From Erpobdella octoculata (taxonomy: Eukaryota > Annelida > Clitellata > Hirudinida > Erpobdellidae), in NCBI GenBank assembly GCA_963978895.1, contig OZ022239.1, forward strand, positions 32,172,973-32,236,972: DNA of 64,000 bases, given 5' to 3'. Shown piece after piece: positions 37,430 through 49,996 of the stretch. The notes beneath the pieces are model-generated. The model did not search any database. It saw nothing but the letters and a program-made list of their open reading frames with translations, and had not been told where the DNA came from. Each line of letters starts with the position of its first letter. The stretch's first letter is position 1. The position numbers were made by a program, and so were the translations under genes.

Positions 37430-37979
37430 ACTTCTACAAGAATTGAACTTGTGTTTCTCTTAATGACACTGTTGTGTATTATGTTTATCAGCGTTATATC
37501 AGTAATTCACACCTGTTGCCACAGAGATGAAAAACAACACCTTGACCATATGTCAAGTTTATGAATATTATATGCTCGGCTAAAATATAATATTCAATAC
37601 AATCATTCTTTTTGAAGTGAAAATTAATAATATTTCAAATTTGCAGCTTGCTAAATTATTTTTATTTCTTATGGAATGTAATGAGTAGTTCAGAAGTTAT
37701 AGTTGTGTAACCGTATAGCCGTCTAACGTCATACTAGTGCTGTTCAAACATTATTACCTGTTTTGTATTAACTGAAAGTGACATACTGTCACTTTGTCTA
37801 ATAGGGAACGCCTCTATTCAAAATAAACAATAAATTCTGAAAGTTTGTTCCATATTTCCTATTAATGATTAACTGTAAGTTTTGTTGTATCTTGTGCCGT
37901 TTTAAAGTTATTACTGATTTGTTATAAACTGAAAATTGGCGTTTTGCCAATTTGTCCGCTAGGAGGCGCCTGTGATCAA

Positions 37980-39450
37980 AACGGTTTACTATCAAAAGGG
38001 CGAAAACATAAGAGCGAAAACAAAAGGACGAACACAAAAGAGCGAAACTAAAAAGGTCGAATGCTTAAAAGGGCGCACGATAATAAGAGCGAAAATGAAA
38101 AGGGCGAAACTCAAAAGAGCGCAAACTAAAAAAAGCGAACGTCAAAAAGGCGAAAATAAGTTTTTATTAATTATATGAAATGTTATCTATAAATAAAAAT
38201 GACCAAAAGAATAAAGAAGAAACGGGAGTGGAAAACAAGCGGGAGCGGAAGAGCGAGCGAGATGGGGCAAGCGAGTGAGAGAATAAGCGGGAACGGGAGA
38301 GCGAGTAAAGGCGGACGTTTGAGCGAGAACGGGAGAGCAAGCGGGAAAAGAAAAAAAACGGAAGGAAAGAAAAGGCGATGGAAAAAATGATGGAAAAACC
38401 TCTAAAAACTCTATCTATCACACACACGCACACACACACATGCACACACACACGCGTGCACAAATTAAGTTTCTCTTTTGCTATATCTCAATCTTACTCT
38501 TTCTTTCTCTCTCTTTCCCTTTCTCTCCCCTTTTTTCTACTTTCTCTTTCTCTCATTCACGCACGCACGTAAACAAATAAAGTTTTCTCTGTCTTTCTTT
38601 TGGTTCCATGATCAAAAAATTCTTGATAAAACGTATATTTTAATTGCGTATATTTTTCAACTTTTTAACGCTTTATAAAATGTTCGCAATCAAATTGTTC
38701 CCAGTTAAAATTTTTAGAAATATTTTAACTAAAGTTTAATTTAACAATGTAGTTTATAATATTATTTTTTTGTTTATAGATCTATACTGCTGGGTATAAT
38801 TTGCTTATCACTTTTTGCACAGAAGCTGTAAAACTATATAGTTTTTTACGTAAGCAAATTTTTCTATAACCAACTTGGTACCAAAAATACATATCTTGAA
38901 ATTCAAGTTTGAATGGTAATTAGGTAGGAAGTTTCCCGACCGTGACCATGGCATCTGGCATTAATGTTTTATTAATGTGTTTGCAACATTCGCCTGAGGG
39001 AATTTTCATAAGAAGCTATGAAAGAAAAAGAGAGAAGAAAAAAAAGAGATAGAAGAGAAAGAGAGAAAGAGGGGGGTTAAAAAAAGATTAACTGTTATAA
39101 TATTTACTAAACATTTAGAACACCCCGCCACAATTTCATCATCATCTTGGGGAAAGGAGATAAGAAAAACACAAATGGAAGAAAGGAAAGAGAGAGAGAG
39201 AATGCGATATAGCAGAAGATAGAAAGTTTGTTTGTGTCCTAGCGTGGGCTAAATTTTTAATTTTAAGATTTTATGTTTTCGCCTTTTTGATGTTCGCCTT
39301 TTTTATTGTGCGGTCTTTTTAGTTTCGCCCTTTTCATTTTCGCTCTTATTAGTGTGCGCTCTTTTAAGCATTCGCCCTTTTTAGTTTCGCTCTTTTGTGT
39401 TCGCCCTTTTGTTTTCGCCCTTAAGTTTTCGCTTTTTTGATAGGATACCA
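37980..39450. mobile_element. Small fold-back element with AAAGAGCGAAAAC arms
   Basis: Tandem units such as AAAAGGGCGAAAACA and AAAAGAGCGAAAC fill 37991-38158, and their inverse fills 39275-39437. The outer margins agree (ACTATCAAAAGGGCG on the left, CCTATCAAAAAAGCG inverted on the right). The centre holds a GCGGGAGCGGAAGAGCGAG-type tract (38215-38395), a (CA)n run, pyrimidine and purine tracts, and about 400 bp of AT-rich sequence. Confidence 0.65.
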
Positions 39451-41165
39451 TCAAAACAAAATATGGATAGATAAAACTTTTTATTTGTATTGCAGCTAAA
39501 AAGCTGGATTGGAACAATGGGAAATCACTCAAATCACATAATATGAATTATAGTATATGAAATGTTAGTGTGAAATAAAGATGAATATAAGATAAAGATA
39601 AAAATAAAAACAGATAGAATAAAATATAATCAAATCAGATCAAGTATTATTTTACAATGAACTGTATCATTGTAAGTTCATTGATCAACAGTGGAGAATC
39701 ACACAATAAGAGTTAGTAGATTATAGAATGAGATGTTAAAATGAAATGAACTGTTACAATAAGCAATTTTAATTGGTAACATGACAGTTCATTGCTTTTA
39801 TATTATTGACTGAATTTATAATGAGATCACCAGTTATTTTGTATATAATGTATATATATATAAACATATAAGATCGGAGATAGGAAAAAGGTGATATTGA
39901 ATTATTGAAAGTTCTTAAGAGAATATGGCAAGAACGATGTTTGAAATCTTTTAGTTTTACAGGAAGGCATCGGATATTTTGAAGCATTTCGCAGCTTCGA
40001 TAGAGGTTCGGGATATCGCCGAGCCGGCATGAGGTGGTGAAGGCAGCTGGATGGTTGACGAACAGATTGTAGATGGTGGATTCGAGCACCCACCAGACGC
40101 TTCCTTTAGCCTGTAGCAGTTGGTCACGTGTATAATAGGTTATCCCCAATATCCTATTAGTGTTTCACTGTAAATTTTGTTGTATTATACCATACAATTA
40201 AAAAGATATTTCCGATATTCTATATTTTAGTAGTGCCGTAATGCCATTTCGTCCGCTAGGGGTACTAGGGGACGCTCCATTCAAATTAAAACATCCAATT
40301 TTAGCTCGAAATATAGCCCATATGAAGAAGAACGCAGGGACATTTCAATCGTTTAAATCGAACGAGCGGTTCAGAAAATATAGGGATTCTAGGGTCATGC
40401 CGTGTATCGGAACACGTGGCGTGGCTGCCAGGGGGCAGTTACGCTTTGGTCCAATATCCAAATTTGTTCAGAATAGGTAGGACTACCTCTATGGAAAATT
40501 TGGTGCTTTATCAAAAAATGCACAATTGGTTAGCTTACCTGCCCAACCACAGCCACTCGCTTTGGTCGAATTTTTTATGGTTGAGGAGCATGTGGTAATT
40601 GCCTAGCCCCAAGATCGCATTCGCATTGTCGGTGCTGTTGAACATGCTTCTTCAACATGACTTGTGAAGCAACATAGAGGTAACAAATTTTCAGGTTCAT
40701 TCAAACAACGACAACTGAATGGAAGGACAGTACAGATCATATGGAAGAATTTTGAATGCCATTGCCGATCGAGGTAGCATGTTGTCAAACTTCAAAGACT
40801 AAATACAATAGTTTAAACGTGTGGGATCTTAACGGGTTTACCTTACAATTTTAGGTAAATCAGTTTTATTTATTTAATTTACAGTTAAGTTTTAATTAGA
40901 AATCAAAATACGACACAATTTACGATTATCGTAAACTGTGCCGTAATTTGAATGTTTTTGGGGTAGGTTGATTCTAATTGACTGACTGGCATCCAATGCA
41001 TTTATTACTTTCCTATTTTTTGATTTATTAACTCTTGTAAAATTAAATTGTTGACGTCAATGTATCTTGAACTCTTCCCTTCCCCATGTCAACAATTATC
41101 AAACTTCTTCAAACCCCCTCTTCCCCTATTAATAAATGGATGTCCCCTAAATTGAAAAGTTCAAC
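39451..41165. other. No gene seen
   Basis: This contains the right arm of the 36955-40526 element and about 640 bp of unassigned sequence beyond it. No open frame has recognisable content. Confidence 0.5.
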
Positions 41166-41317
41166 TCCGCCTTGCTTTTGCAAGCCAGTCCCAAGCCTGG
41201 AGAAAGGAGGAGGGAAAAGTTAAAAGGATCAAATTATGATCCACGACTGGAAGTACTTAGGTGCTTCTGACACAGCCGTTTCAGTCTTAAAACACTTGGT
41301 GTAAAGGACTATAAACT

Positions 41318-41359
<42 letters not shown>
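41166..41359 (+). mobile_element. Non-LTR retroposon 3' tail with poly(A)
   Basis: The block TTGCTTTTGCAAGCCAGTCC followed by CAAGCCTGGAGAAAGGAGGAG resembles 3' tails of LINE-like elements seen in invertebrate genomes. It ends in a poly(A) run at about 41321-41359. No coding sequence remains. Confidence 0.55.
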
Positions 41360-41360
<1 letters not shown>

Positions 41361-41686
41361 AATTGAAAAGCGCAATGAACGATTTTCCTTGTCTTGTACA
41401 GTTGTTTAAAAAAAAGATAGCGTTGTACATTTTCTTTGATAAAATTTTGATTTTATTGTAATGATTATTTCAATGCTGCAAAAGTTTACTAACATTGTTC
41501 TTAAATTATTGCATCTCCACTTTTAAATCTTAATTAACATTTAACTTATCTGATCGTGTTATCTATGCTTGGTTTGTTTTCGAAGCTCGCTTGCTGCTGT
41601 TATTTTGTGATTTTCTCTCGAAAAAACTTTTTTTGTATGAACATCACTAAAAAAAGTGAAAATTGATATTTAAAAAATCCTGTAAC

Positions 41687-43426
41687 ATGTCTAGTTTACC
41701 TAAAACAGTTTCTTCCGAACCGGACCGCGTCAAAAGTTTGTTGATCGAAACGATAACGTTGCTTTGTCGAAATGGCCTCTCTTACAATAAGCAACTTAAA
41801 ATCGAAGGCGTCATTGGAGTCACTATTGACGACAGTGAAATTACGCTCATACATTTAAACGAATATCTGGATTTCAGCTCTAATAATTGTATAGCGCAGT
41901 CTTCTTCGTGCAGTAGTAAAAATAAAAGTTGTAAAAGCAGACCGGAATCGATGCCGTCGTTTGTAAACAAAGTTGATGACATGGACAACTCATTTGATGA
42001 GGAGATTAATGAATCTTACAATATGACCGCTACATCAGGAAATGCTGTTGATCTAAAACATAATGTCAACGTTGATAACAACAAAGAGTTTATTGTCGAG
42101 TCTCCTTCTTCTCTTCTCAACAGCAGATCCCCATCTGATGGAGGTGACAATCTTCATTCAAATATAGTTTCTAAAAACAGCGAACAACCGTCACTGTCAG
42201 TGAATCGCTCGGTGAACCCGCAGAAAAGTCTCGACTTGTCAGCAGGGCCGTCAAGCGCGTCTGCCGATTTTGTGTGCTCCACCAAAGCAGATGTCATGTT
42301 TGATAGATGTCTTGATGAGGGCGACATCAAGTGTGAAACCATCGACATTACAGACGAGGAAGATTGTGAAGGACTTTCTAAAACAGTCAGAGGAACCTTT
42401 TGTCAGAATGTTTCTACATCTGGCGCTAATGCCAGGATGATCGGTGATGTGGCTCCGCGACAAAGAACCTTTGCCAACCACAATAGAGGCAATGGTCCCG
42501 GCAGTGGCGGAGGCCATGGTGACACATCTTCCAGTAAAGTCCTGTCTTCGGCTGACGAGTTTCTGGTTTCGATGAACTTTGACGTGTCCGACTTCCAAAG
42601 CTCCATGTCGTCCAATCACCGTCACCGCGACGACATTGCTTGGCACAACACTTCAGGCTTCAACTTATCCACAGCCGAAACCGAATTTGATATGGTATTT
42701 CGCTTTTCTTTGTCTAAGCTGTTATTGTGAGGTTATTATTGAAATATAGGATGGCTTTTTAAGATTTTTCTAGATAAGATGAAACATTTTAAAAGCATTC
42801 CAAAAAGATGAATTACTTTAAATTAATGCATTAAAAGATAATTAAACTATATACAGATGCATAAAATACTGAGGAAATCTAATATAGAGCGATCAGAATT
42901 TTGACTTTCTGCTAAATTGGTTAAAAAGAAAGGTAGTTATCTTGGCGATGAGTGGTTTCCCTGTGTTGTTTTGAATCATGAGATTTACTTGACACGCCTA
43001 CACACCACGTGTGCATAATAAGATGCACTAAATAACAAGAATTAGAAAGTTAATATTTAAAAAATTCTAAATAACTTTATAATAATAATAATAATTTACT
43101 ACTATTATTATTATCTTTGTTGACTTCTCAATGTTTTCTTAGCAGTTTATATTTTAGTCAAACTCAAATATTTTTACTTCTAGCTGTTAAATTGTTGAAT
43201 CGAATTTGTCCCCGTTTTTATTGCAATTTATTGTTAACCGATAAATATAATAATTTATTTATTTCAGGGATACCAATTTTTGCCAAAGAAACGGATGGTG
43301 GGGACGGTGGACAATCGGCCTTATGCCTGCCCTGTGGAAGGTTGCGACAGGCGCTTTTTTCATAGAAATAACGTATATAGGCACCGAAAGCAAAAGCATC
43401 CATTGGAAGCTATGTTCAAGACTTAA
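41687..43426 (+). CDS. C2H2 zinc-finger protein, two exons
   Basis: Exons are 41687-42694 and 43268-43426, joined in phase 0 with donor GTATTT and acceptor TTTCAG, giving 388 residues. Translation starts at ATG 41687; upstream codons in frame are not ATG. Residues 15-60 form a compact predicted fold (SLLIETITLLCRNGLSYNKQ, then IGVTIDDSEITLIHLNEYL) that I do not recognise. Residues 75-330 are low-complexity, rich in Ser, Asn and Asp. The C-terminus holds one classical zinc finger (Cys357, Cys362, His375, His380) after a basic PKKR stretch that may aid nuclear import. One finger suggests nucleic-acid or protein binding, but the target is unknown. The SCAMP gene starts about 750 bp downstream on the same strand. 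Confidence 0.85.
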
Positions 43427-43747
43427 AAAACAGTTCTTAGTTTTTTTTATTACAATCTCGTTTTCTTTTTAATTTTGATTGTTTAATATGTTTTGTGATT
43501 TTTTTGTTTGTTTAATATCATCTATACCGTAAATGTGTATATTGTTGTAGAGCTTTTGTTTTGTACATTTTCATGATGATAATGATGATAATTTCCTACA
43601 TAAGTTTGCGTCCTATGTTGTCAGAGGGATGTTCACTTGATTTTCTCTCTGATGTTTTTTTATTATTTGAAATGTTTTTGAAAGAATTCTATTGATGGTT
43701 GTATTACCTACTGACAAATGCATGCATGTTGTAAGATTTTTGTCAGC

Positions 43748-43753
43748 AATAAA
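43748..43753 (+). terminator. Polyadenylation signal of the zinc-finger gene
   Basis: AATAAA lies about 320 bp after the stop codon, followed by a T/G-rich stretch (TAGTTTTTGTTTTGGGTTGG) typical of a downstream element. Confidence 0.55.
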
Positions 43754-44174
43754 ACGTGTATAATAGTTTTTGTTTTGGGTTGGTGGGTGCTGTTAGTGTT
43801 TGGTGTATGCAAGATCTAATATAATTTTAGTTGAGTGGAAGCTGCTAATCGCGAGATATATAGCGTTCATGTGGACAAATTGGATCTGTTTTTGGTTTGG
43901 TCGGGTCAGGTAAAATTTTTAAAAATCTATAAGTTAAATATAAAACAATTATAATATTTTAGAATTACTTTAATGCAAAATTAAAACTTGATTACTTCAA
44001 AAGTAAAAATTCAGAATTAATAAAACGCTCATCGCCGACATAGTCTCGATGTCTGTTTTGGTTTACGTGTGTAGCCTTCGGCTGCAGCGTTCTTTTATTT
44101 CTTATATAATATACATACGCGTTTTAAAGTTTTATGACATTTTACTTTGTGATGGTGTTTTTGAATAACTAACG

Positions 44175-47100
44175 ATGGCTCATTATGACAATCCGTTTGC
44201 AGATCCCTTTGAGGTTAGTTCGTTCTCCTTCCTTTAATGCTTTTAAATTTTAAGACATTTTAAGTTTTCTACTTTCGGTAAAGTTCTAGTGTAGCGTCAT
44301 CGGCCGATTTCGATGAGAAATGACCGGTTTTTCAGCTTAATTGATATTTAAAACATAAATAAAGACTATATAAAACATAAATAATTGAAAAAACAAAAAA
44401 TATCGCACTTTAGAACATATAGAAATTGTCTTTATTACGGTTTCGACCATATTTCTTGGAGCAGAAATTATGAGTTTTAGAGGTCATGATTGGTACCATA
44501 ATCGCGTGGAGAATGAGAGAGCGTACGAGAAAGCGACCAGGAAGAGGAGAGCAAGCGTGAGCGAGAAAGCGACCGAGAGCGGAAAAGCGACCAGAAGCGG
44601 GAAAGCAACCGGAAGCGGAAAAGCGACCGAAAGCAGGAAAGCGACCGGGAGCGGGAAAGTGACCGGTAGCGTAAGAGTAAGCGGGAAGGGAAACAGGAGC
44701 GAAAAAAAAACTATAGAAAAACCCCGGGCAAGGCCGGGTACCCCGCTAGTCACGGATAAATTTCCGCTCAGCGCTTTGATTAAAAAAAATTTAAGATGCA
44801 TATTAAATAATTAAACAATTATTTTGAACACTTTAACATTTATTTGTTATTTTAATATTTTATTTGTTATTTTATTTTTATATTAACTCTTCCTTACTTT
44901 TCATTCCTTGAATTGTATTATTCCGCTTATCAACAATGACTTTGGATATTTTTGCTTTAAGTCGGTTTTTAGTAAGTTTTTCTGTAAAAAACGTTTTCGT
45001 AGTATGTTCTGAGCTTTTTCTATTAAACAGTTTTTTAAACCGGGTTTTTATAGAAATCGGCCGATGACGCTATACTAGAACTTTACCAAAGTCTGTAACT
45101 GAAAAATCAAAAAGGAAAAGTCTTTGCAAGGCATGGTTTTTTTCATATTTTTACCAATATATATTGGTAATATTCATAATATATCAATCGGTATAATAAT
45201 TTTATGTTTTATACAAATATAAATTGAATAGGATTCTGCAGTAATGGAAGCAACTTCAAAAAAAGATCAGGTGACTGACGAATCTTATAATCCATTTTCA
45301 AACGAAGGACACGGTTTAACAAACGTCTTGAGCTCATCTTCAACTGTAAGAATTTTCAAAGTTCATATTTGTCATAAGGATTAGCAATTTCTTTGTTATA
45401 AACATCTCCATTATTTGATGTTTATACCTTTTATTAAGTTGGTCATTCTAGTGTAGTATTAAAAATTTTTACTAATTTGTTTATTATTTTATTCAAGTTT
45501 TTTTTGTTATTTAACATATGCAGAGGGATTACAATGGCACAACTGGGGTCACAGCTGCAGATTTGCAGAAAAGACAAGAAGAGCTGGACAGACGAGCAGA
45601 AATACTCAGGCAGAGGGAAGAAGCCATGCAGAGGAACCTATCAGCATCAGGTTTTAATGATTATGTTAATTTTAATTTTTGGAAAGTTTAGGAATTGTAT
45701 TCCCGTTTTTTCTCAGCTCTATATTTTTTATATTTTATAATTGATTCAATATTTGTTGATATAAGAGTAAGTTCTTTTAATATTAGTTAATTAATTGTAT
45801 TCATCATTAATATATTATATTACTCATGAACATATTTATCAGTTATATGTTAATTTTTGGAGCAGTAATTTATATGTTAAAATGTGACTTCAATGACCAA
45901 CAAATCGATATATTTTAAGATTAAAATATGCATTAATTGCATATTTAATGTTTTTATTGACCAATCTAATTTCAGAATCAATAAACAACTTCCCTCCCCT
46001 TCCTGGTTTCTGTCCAATCAAGCCATGCTTCCACCAGGACATAGAATCTGAGATTCCCGTTCAGTTTCAAAAGCTTGTTGCACTCATTTATTACTTCTGG
46101 CTTGGTGGGTCGAGATTTTTAAAAATATTATTTCACGAATAGATTAATTTAACAAAGTATTTGTTTAACAGTAGACCTATTTTTTTAATTTGCTTTAAAT
46201 ACATTTAGTTTTAATTATTTCTGAAATTAAAAAAAAATGTTAGATTAATTTTTTTGAAATCGCACATCTCTTTTTCATACGACCTAGCGTACACGGTGTT
46301 GCTGTTTTGGAACGCGTCTATGTGTCTGGCATATTTCGTGGTCACCGTGGAGTGCAGTCTGAGGAATCATTCTGCTGTCAACTTCACTCTATCTCTACTC
46401 AACCTCATCATCTTCATTCCAGCCTCTTATGTCTTTTGGTTTAGACCGGTCTATAAGGCTTTTAAGTGGGTTATTTTAACTGTGAGGCAATAGTAGTTAT
46501 GGAATCTTGTGGTATGATAGAATATGATGTGGTATGATGTTAATACTGATGATGATAATCATAGAGTGTGATGATAATGATGGTTTTAATATTTCAATTA
46601 TGCATGGTTGTAATTACCGTATGTGTACATTTGAAGTAAGTTTAATGTTTTGAGTTATCCATTGGGTAAATATTTATATTCGTTTGATTAAACTGTTTAT
46701 TTCTTATCAAGCCTAATATTGTTTTTCAACCTACAAATTTCTGTTTATTTTTTACGAAGATCATTGTCTTTGCATTGTTTGTTATCTTCATCTTTACAAT
46801 GATCTTCATCATTTATCAACATGTAATCGTCACCGTGATCGTCATCATCATCATCATTGACGGCATGATGTAACCTTACAAACTTTTTTCACCTTTACAG
46901 CAGATTGTTATACTCATCATCGCCATGCTTTTGATGATGTGATGTAATAACCATTGAACTATCGCTAACATCCTGTTTTTCATTTCTCAACAGGTATGAC
47001 AGTTCCATCAACTTTTTCATCTTCTTCTTTATTTTCTTCATGCAGTTCATCACGTCAGTCTTGCAGTGTCTTGCAATCGACGGATGGGGATTCGTGTGGG

Positions 47101-47958
47101 TGTCCTCTACCACTTTTCTTTTTAAATTTATATTTAATTTAATAAAAAATAAATATTAGTCTAATTATATCATAAAATTATAAATGATAATTTTTTAAGA
47201 TTATTATTACAAACAATAATGATTTTTATTATAGAAAAAAATCTATGCTTGTTATTTTTTAGGTTTATTTACAGGAAAGATGATCTATATATAAGTCGAT
47301 AAAATGTCGGTTGTTACCATATTTTCACAGAGGTATACTAAACAGCATGGACCTATTTACTGCCGGTCACACTTCGGCTTCTGTCGTGGGAGTCTTCATG
47401 TTTCTGACGGGCATCGTTTTCGGAGTTTCAGCGGCTTTGGTCATGGTCATTTTGCTGAAAGTTAGTTGAACATTTTTTGCTCAATGGCGGTGAGGAGGAT
47501 GTTATTGGCATGACGATGTAGGAAATGAAGAATAGTCACTGGTTTATAATCGGTTGAGTATTTAACTGCGAGGTCAGATTATGAAAACGTTTCAGTAGAT
47601 AAAAAAAAGTGCAGGAAACTACAAGATTTGGTCTTCTTACTCAATCTTGCTAAAGCTCAGATATAAGCTCTCATTTGAGTCGTTACCTCGCCGAGCTATT
47701 TTTAGTCCTAATGTAGATCATCAAGCTTTGTGCACGAGTGTGTATGTAAGCTCGGTTTCAGTGTTAAAATTTTTATTTTTATATATTTAGAAATATTTCC
47801 AACCTCAGGTGCATCAGGTTTATCGTAGTTCAGGGGGCAGTCTGGCCAAGGCTCAGATGGAGCTGACCAGCGATGTCAAGAGCAGTCGAGTCATGCAGGA
47901 AGCTGCTGGCAACATCGTCGAATCTGCTGCCTCACAAGCCCTGCTAAGCAGAAACTAG
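44175..47958 (+). CDS. SCAMP: Secretory carrier-associated membrane protein (SCAMP)
   Basis: Eight exons: 44175-44213, 45232-45345, 45524-45650, 45976-46104, 46288-46465, 46994-47101, 47331-47460 and 47809-47958. They encode 324 residues, near the usual 330-350. SCAMPs are four-pass membrane proteins of post-Golgi recycling vesicles. Visible hallmarks are NPF motifs for EH-domain partners (6-8, 33-35), a charged coiled coil (about 62-90), the PPLPGFCPIKPCF block before the first membrane span, four hydrophobic spans (about 120-270), and the 'E peptide' WFRPVYKAFK (187-196) between spans two and three. The C-terminus (VHQVYRSSGG) is also typical. The donor of exon 6 is uncertain: GTGTCC at 47100 looks possible, but only GTCCTC at 47102 keeps the frame. 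Confidence 0.93.
44272..45089. mobile_element. Inverted-repeat element in SCAMP intron 1
   Basis: Ends GGTAAAGTTCTAGTGTAGCG (44277 on) and the inverse of 45040-45087 share about 35 bp, including CGTCATCGGCCGATTTC. The core contains a minisatellite (44510-44720) of units such as GCGACCGGGAGCGGGAAA, followed by CCCCGGGCAAGGCCGGGTAC and GCTAGT. The open frame of 114 codons in the core is repeat-derived. Confidence 0.7.
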
Positions 47959-48190
47959 CTCGCTGGTAGCAGCTAGAGCATTTATTCAACAGTTCAATTT
48001 GTCAAAATGTATGGATAACTTCGTTTTTTTTATGTGATAATATTATTTTTGAATGGTTTTGGAAAATATTTTGTTAATATGTTTGCTCACTGGCGAGCTT
48101 TTAAAGTTATTATTTTGTTTAAACAGAAATTTACTATTTCGGGTTGCTCTTACATCTCGATGTGCCATGGTTGTTGTGCCTGTGCATTCC

Positions 48191-48286
<96 letters not shown>

Positions 48287-49996
48287 TTTACTTATACATA
48301 TGTGCGTTTAGTCCCTAGGAGGACGATAAATGCGGAGATTAAGGATTTGCTTGCGACGAACATGGCGATTTTCCAGCGGGTTACATTGTACTGCTTGCTT
48401 TCCATGTGGTCATATACAGTTAGACATTTTTTTAAGCGTTTATTATATAGTGTTCTGCGGTTGGTTAAAAAATATTTTTTTGTCACTGGTTTATAATCGG
48501 TTGTTATAACTGTTTTTTGATTGGTTACCATAGCTGTTTTTTTATTTGTTGATGTAGATGTTTTTGATTGGTTGCTGTAGCTGGTTATAATTGTTTTTTT
48601 TTTGTTTCTTTTACCTGTCACTTGATTGATTTCTGTGCGTCGGTATTTGGAACTTTGCGTTTTACTTTTGTTTGTGGTTTAGATTTCTTTCACTGCTAAT
48701 TTGTTTATTCAATTTAGTTTATTTTATATCTAAATTGTATTCTAGTCAATATATTTTTTTAATATTATTTTTCTATCTATTCTCAAACGTACTGGTCTTT
48801 TTTGAGTTTGCTTGCAGTAATTTTTTCTATTTTGCTTGTTTTTTTCATATTTCTCCAGTTCAGTTTGAGAATATTTTGAGGTTTTTTTGCATATTTCAAG
48901 TGGAGAGTCATCAAATCTCACTATATACTGTGCTCACGATTTTTGTGCTTCAATTTGCATTTTGTTTTGAATCTCAGAAACTGTTTTATTGGTGGTTTCT
49001 AAAATATGTCTACACTAAATTGTGCAATTTTGTTTAATATAATATATAAATTTTGTTACAAATTTAATTTGGAGATCTATAAAATATATGCTTTGGGGAG
49101 TCGAACAATTAGAGCTTAAAAAGTTTCAGATAAAATATTTGATAGGTCCATGTTGCCTTTTATAAAGTTCTTATTATTTACACAGATATATCTATAATTT
49201 TGCATAAGCAATACCTATAGATTTATAGATTGTACAGGTAAGGTATTTTAAAGAAACCGAATACAATAAATTGGCCACTGAGAAGTTTTGATTTCTATAT
49301 GGATAACTCGTTAAGGTATTTGAGTGCTGTTCTATTATGTGTGCGCTTTTGCAAAGCCCCCATAAAATTAAAATAAATCTTAAATTACTTGTTTTAGTTT
49401 AAATCTTTTAATTGCAAAAAAATATTACTTTGTTTCTAAAAAAATAAACAGAATAAAACAGCTGTCACCGGTTGATAAACGAGTTGTTGACTTTTGTTTT
49501 TGGCATAAAAAACTCGTCCATTAAATACATGTAAACAACTGACGTCGTGAGTCTTGGCAAAGTAGCTGAAACTTCGTGTTTTATATTCGCTGTAATTGTA
49601 AAGTTTGTATTATTTAAATCAAAGTTTTTTTTAATTCATACAAAATATTTAAAAAATTTATTAATATAAATCTAGAATATTAAGACAAAGTATAGTTACT
49701 ACAGTAGGTTTTGTTTTTTATAATTCTATTATTCTCTTCTATAATATGTAAATAATTACGTATAGTTGTCTTGTCTAGCTTTTTTTTGCGGATACCTTGT
49801 CTGATAATACAACTTTTAAATAATTGGAGTAAAACATGAATTGATTTGATTAAATATTCTAGGATTGCAGAGTATAATAATTACAAATTCAATGTGATAC
49901 TTTTTTCCAAATTTTTGAAACTGACGATCTGTATATTATTGTTCAACTGAAACCAAAAGGTGGAAACTTGAAGCTTATATTAAAAGTAAGAAAGAT
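47959..49996. other. SCAMP 3' UTR and spacer to the golgin gene
   Basis: A (TA)n run spans about 48197-48282. The remainder is AT-rich with no recognised gene. The segment 48470-48600 has repeated TGGTT-TATAACTGTTTTTT words on one strand that resemble a short degenerate tandem repeat. Confidence 0.5.

Larger units (their letters stand above)
36955..40526. mobile_element. DNA transposon with about 350-bp inverted repeats
   Basis: The left arm (about 36955-37304) and right arm (about 40142-40526) are inverted copies that share TTGTGCATTTTTTGATAAA, GAGGTAGTCCTACCTATT, GGCCAAAGCGTAACTGCC-type and GGACGAAATGGCATTACGG sequence. A diverged version of the inner arm lies at 37775-37985. A cysteine-rich coding remnant (37328-37429) and a nested tandem-repeat fold-back (about 37980-39450) lie inside. 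No clear target duplication was found, so the superfamily is open. Confidence 0.7.

Noticed and set aside
47100..47105. GTGTCC as the donor of SCAMP exon 6
   Set aside because: It leaves the next exon out of frame; the donor two bases further keeps WVGILNSM in frame, though both sites are weak.
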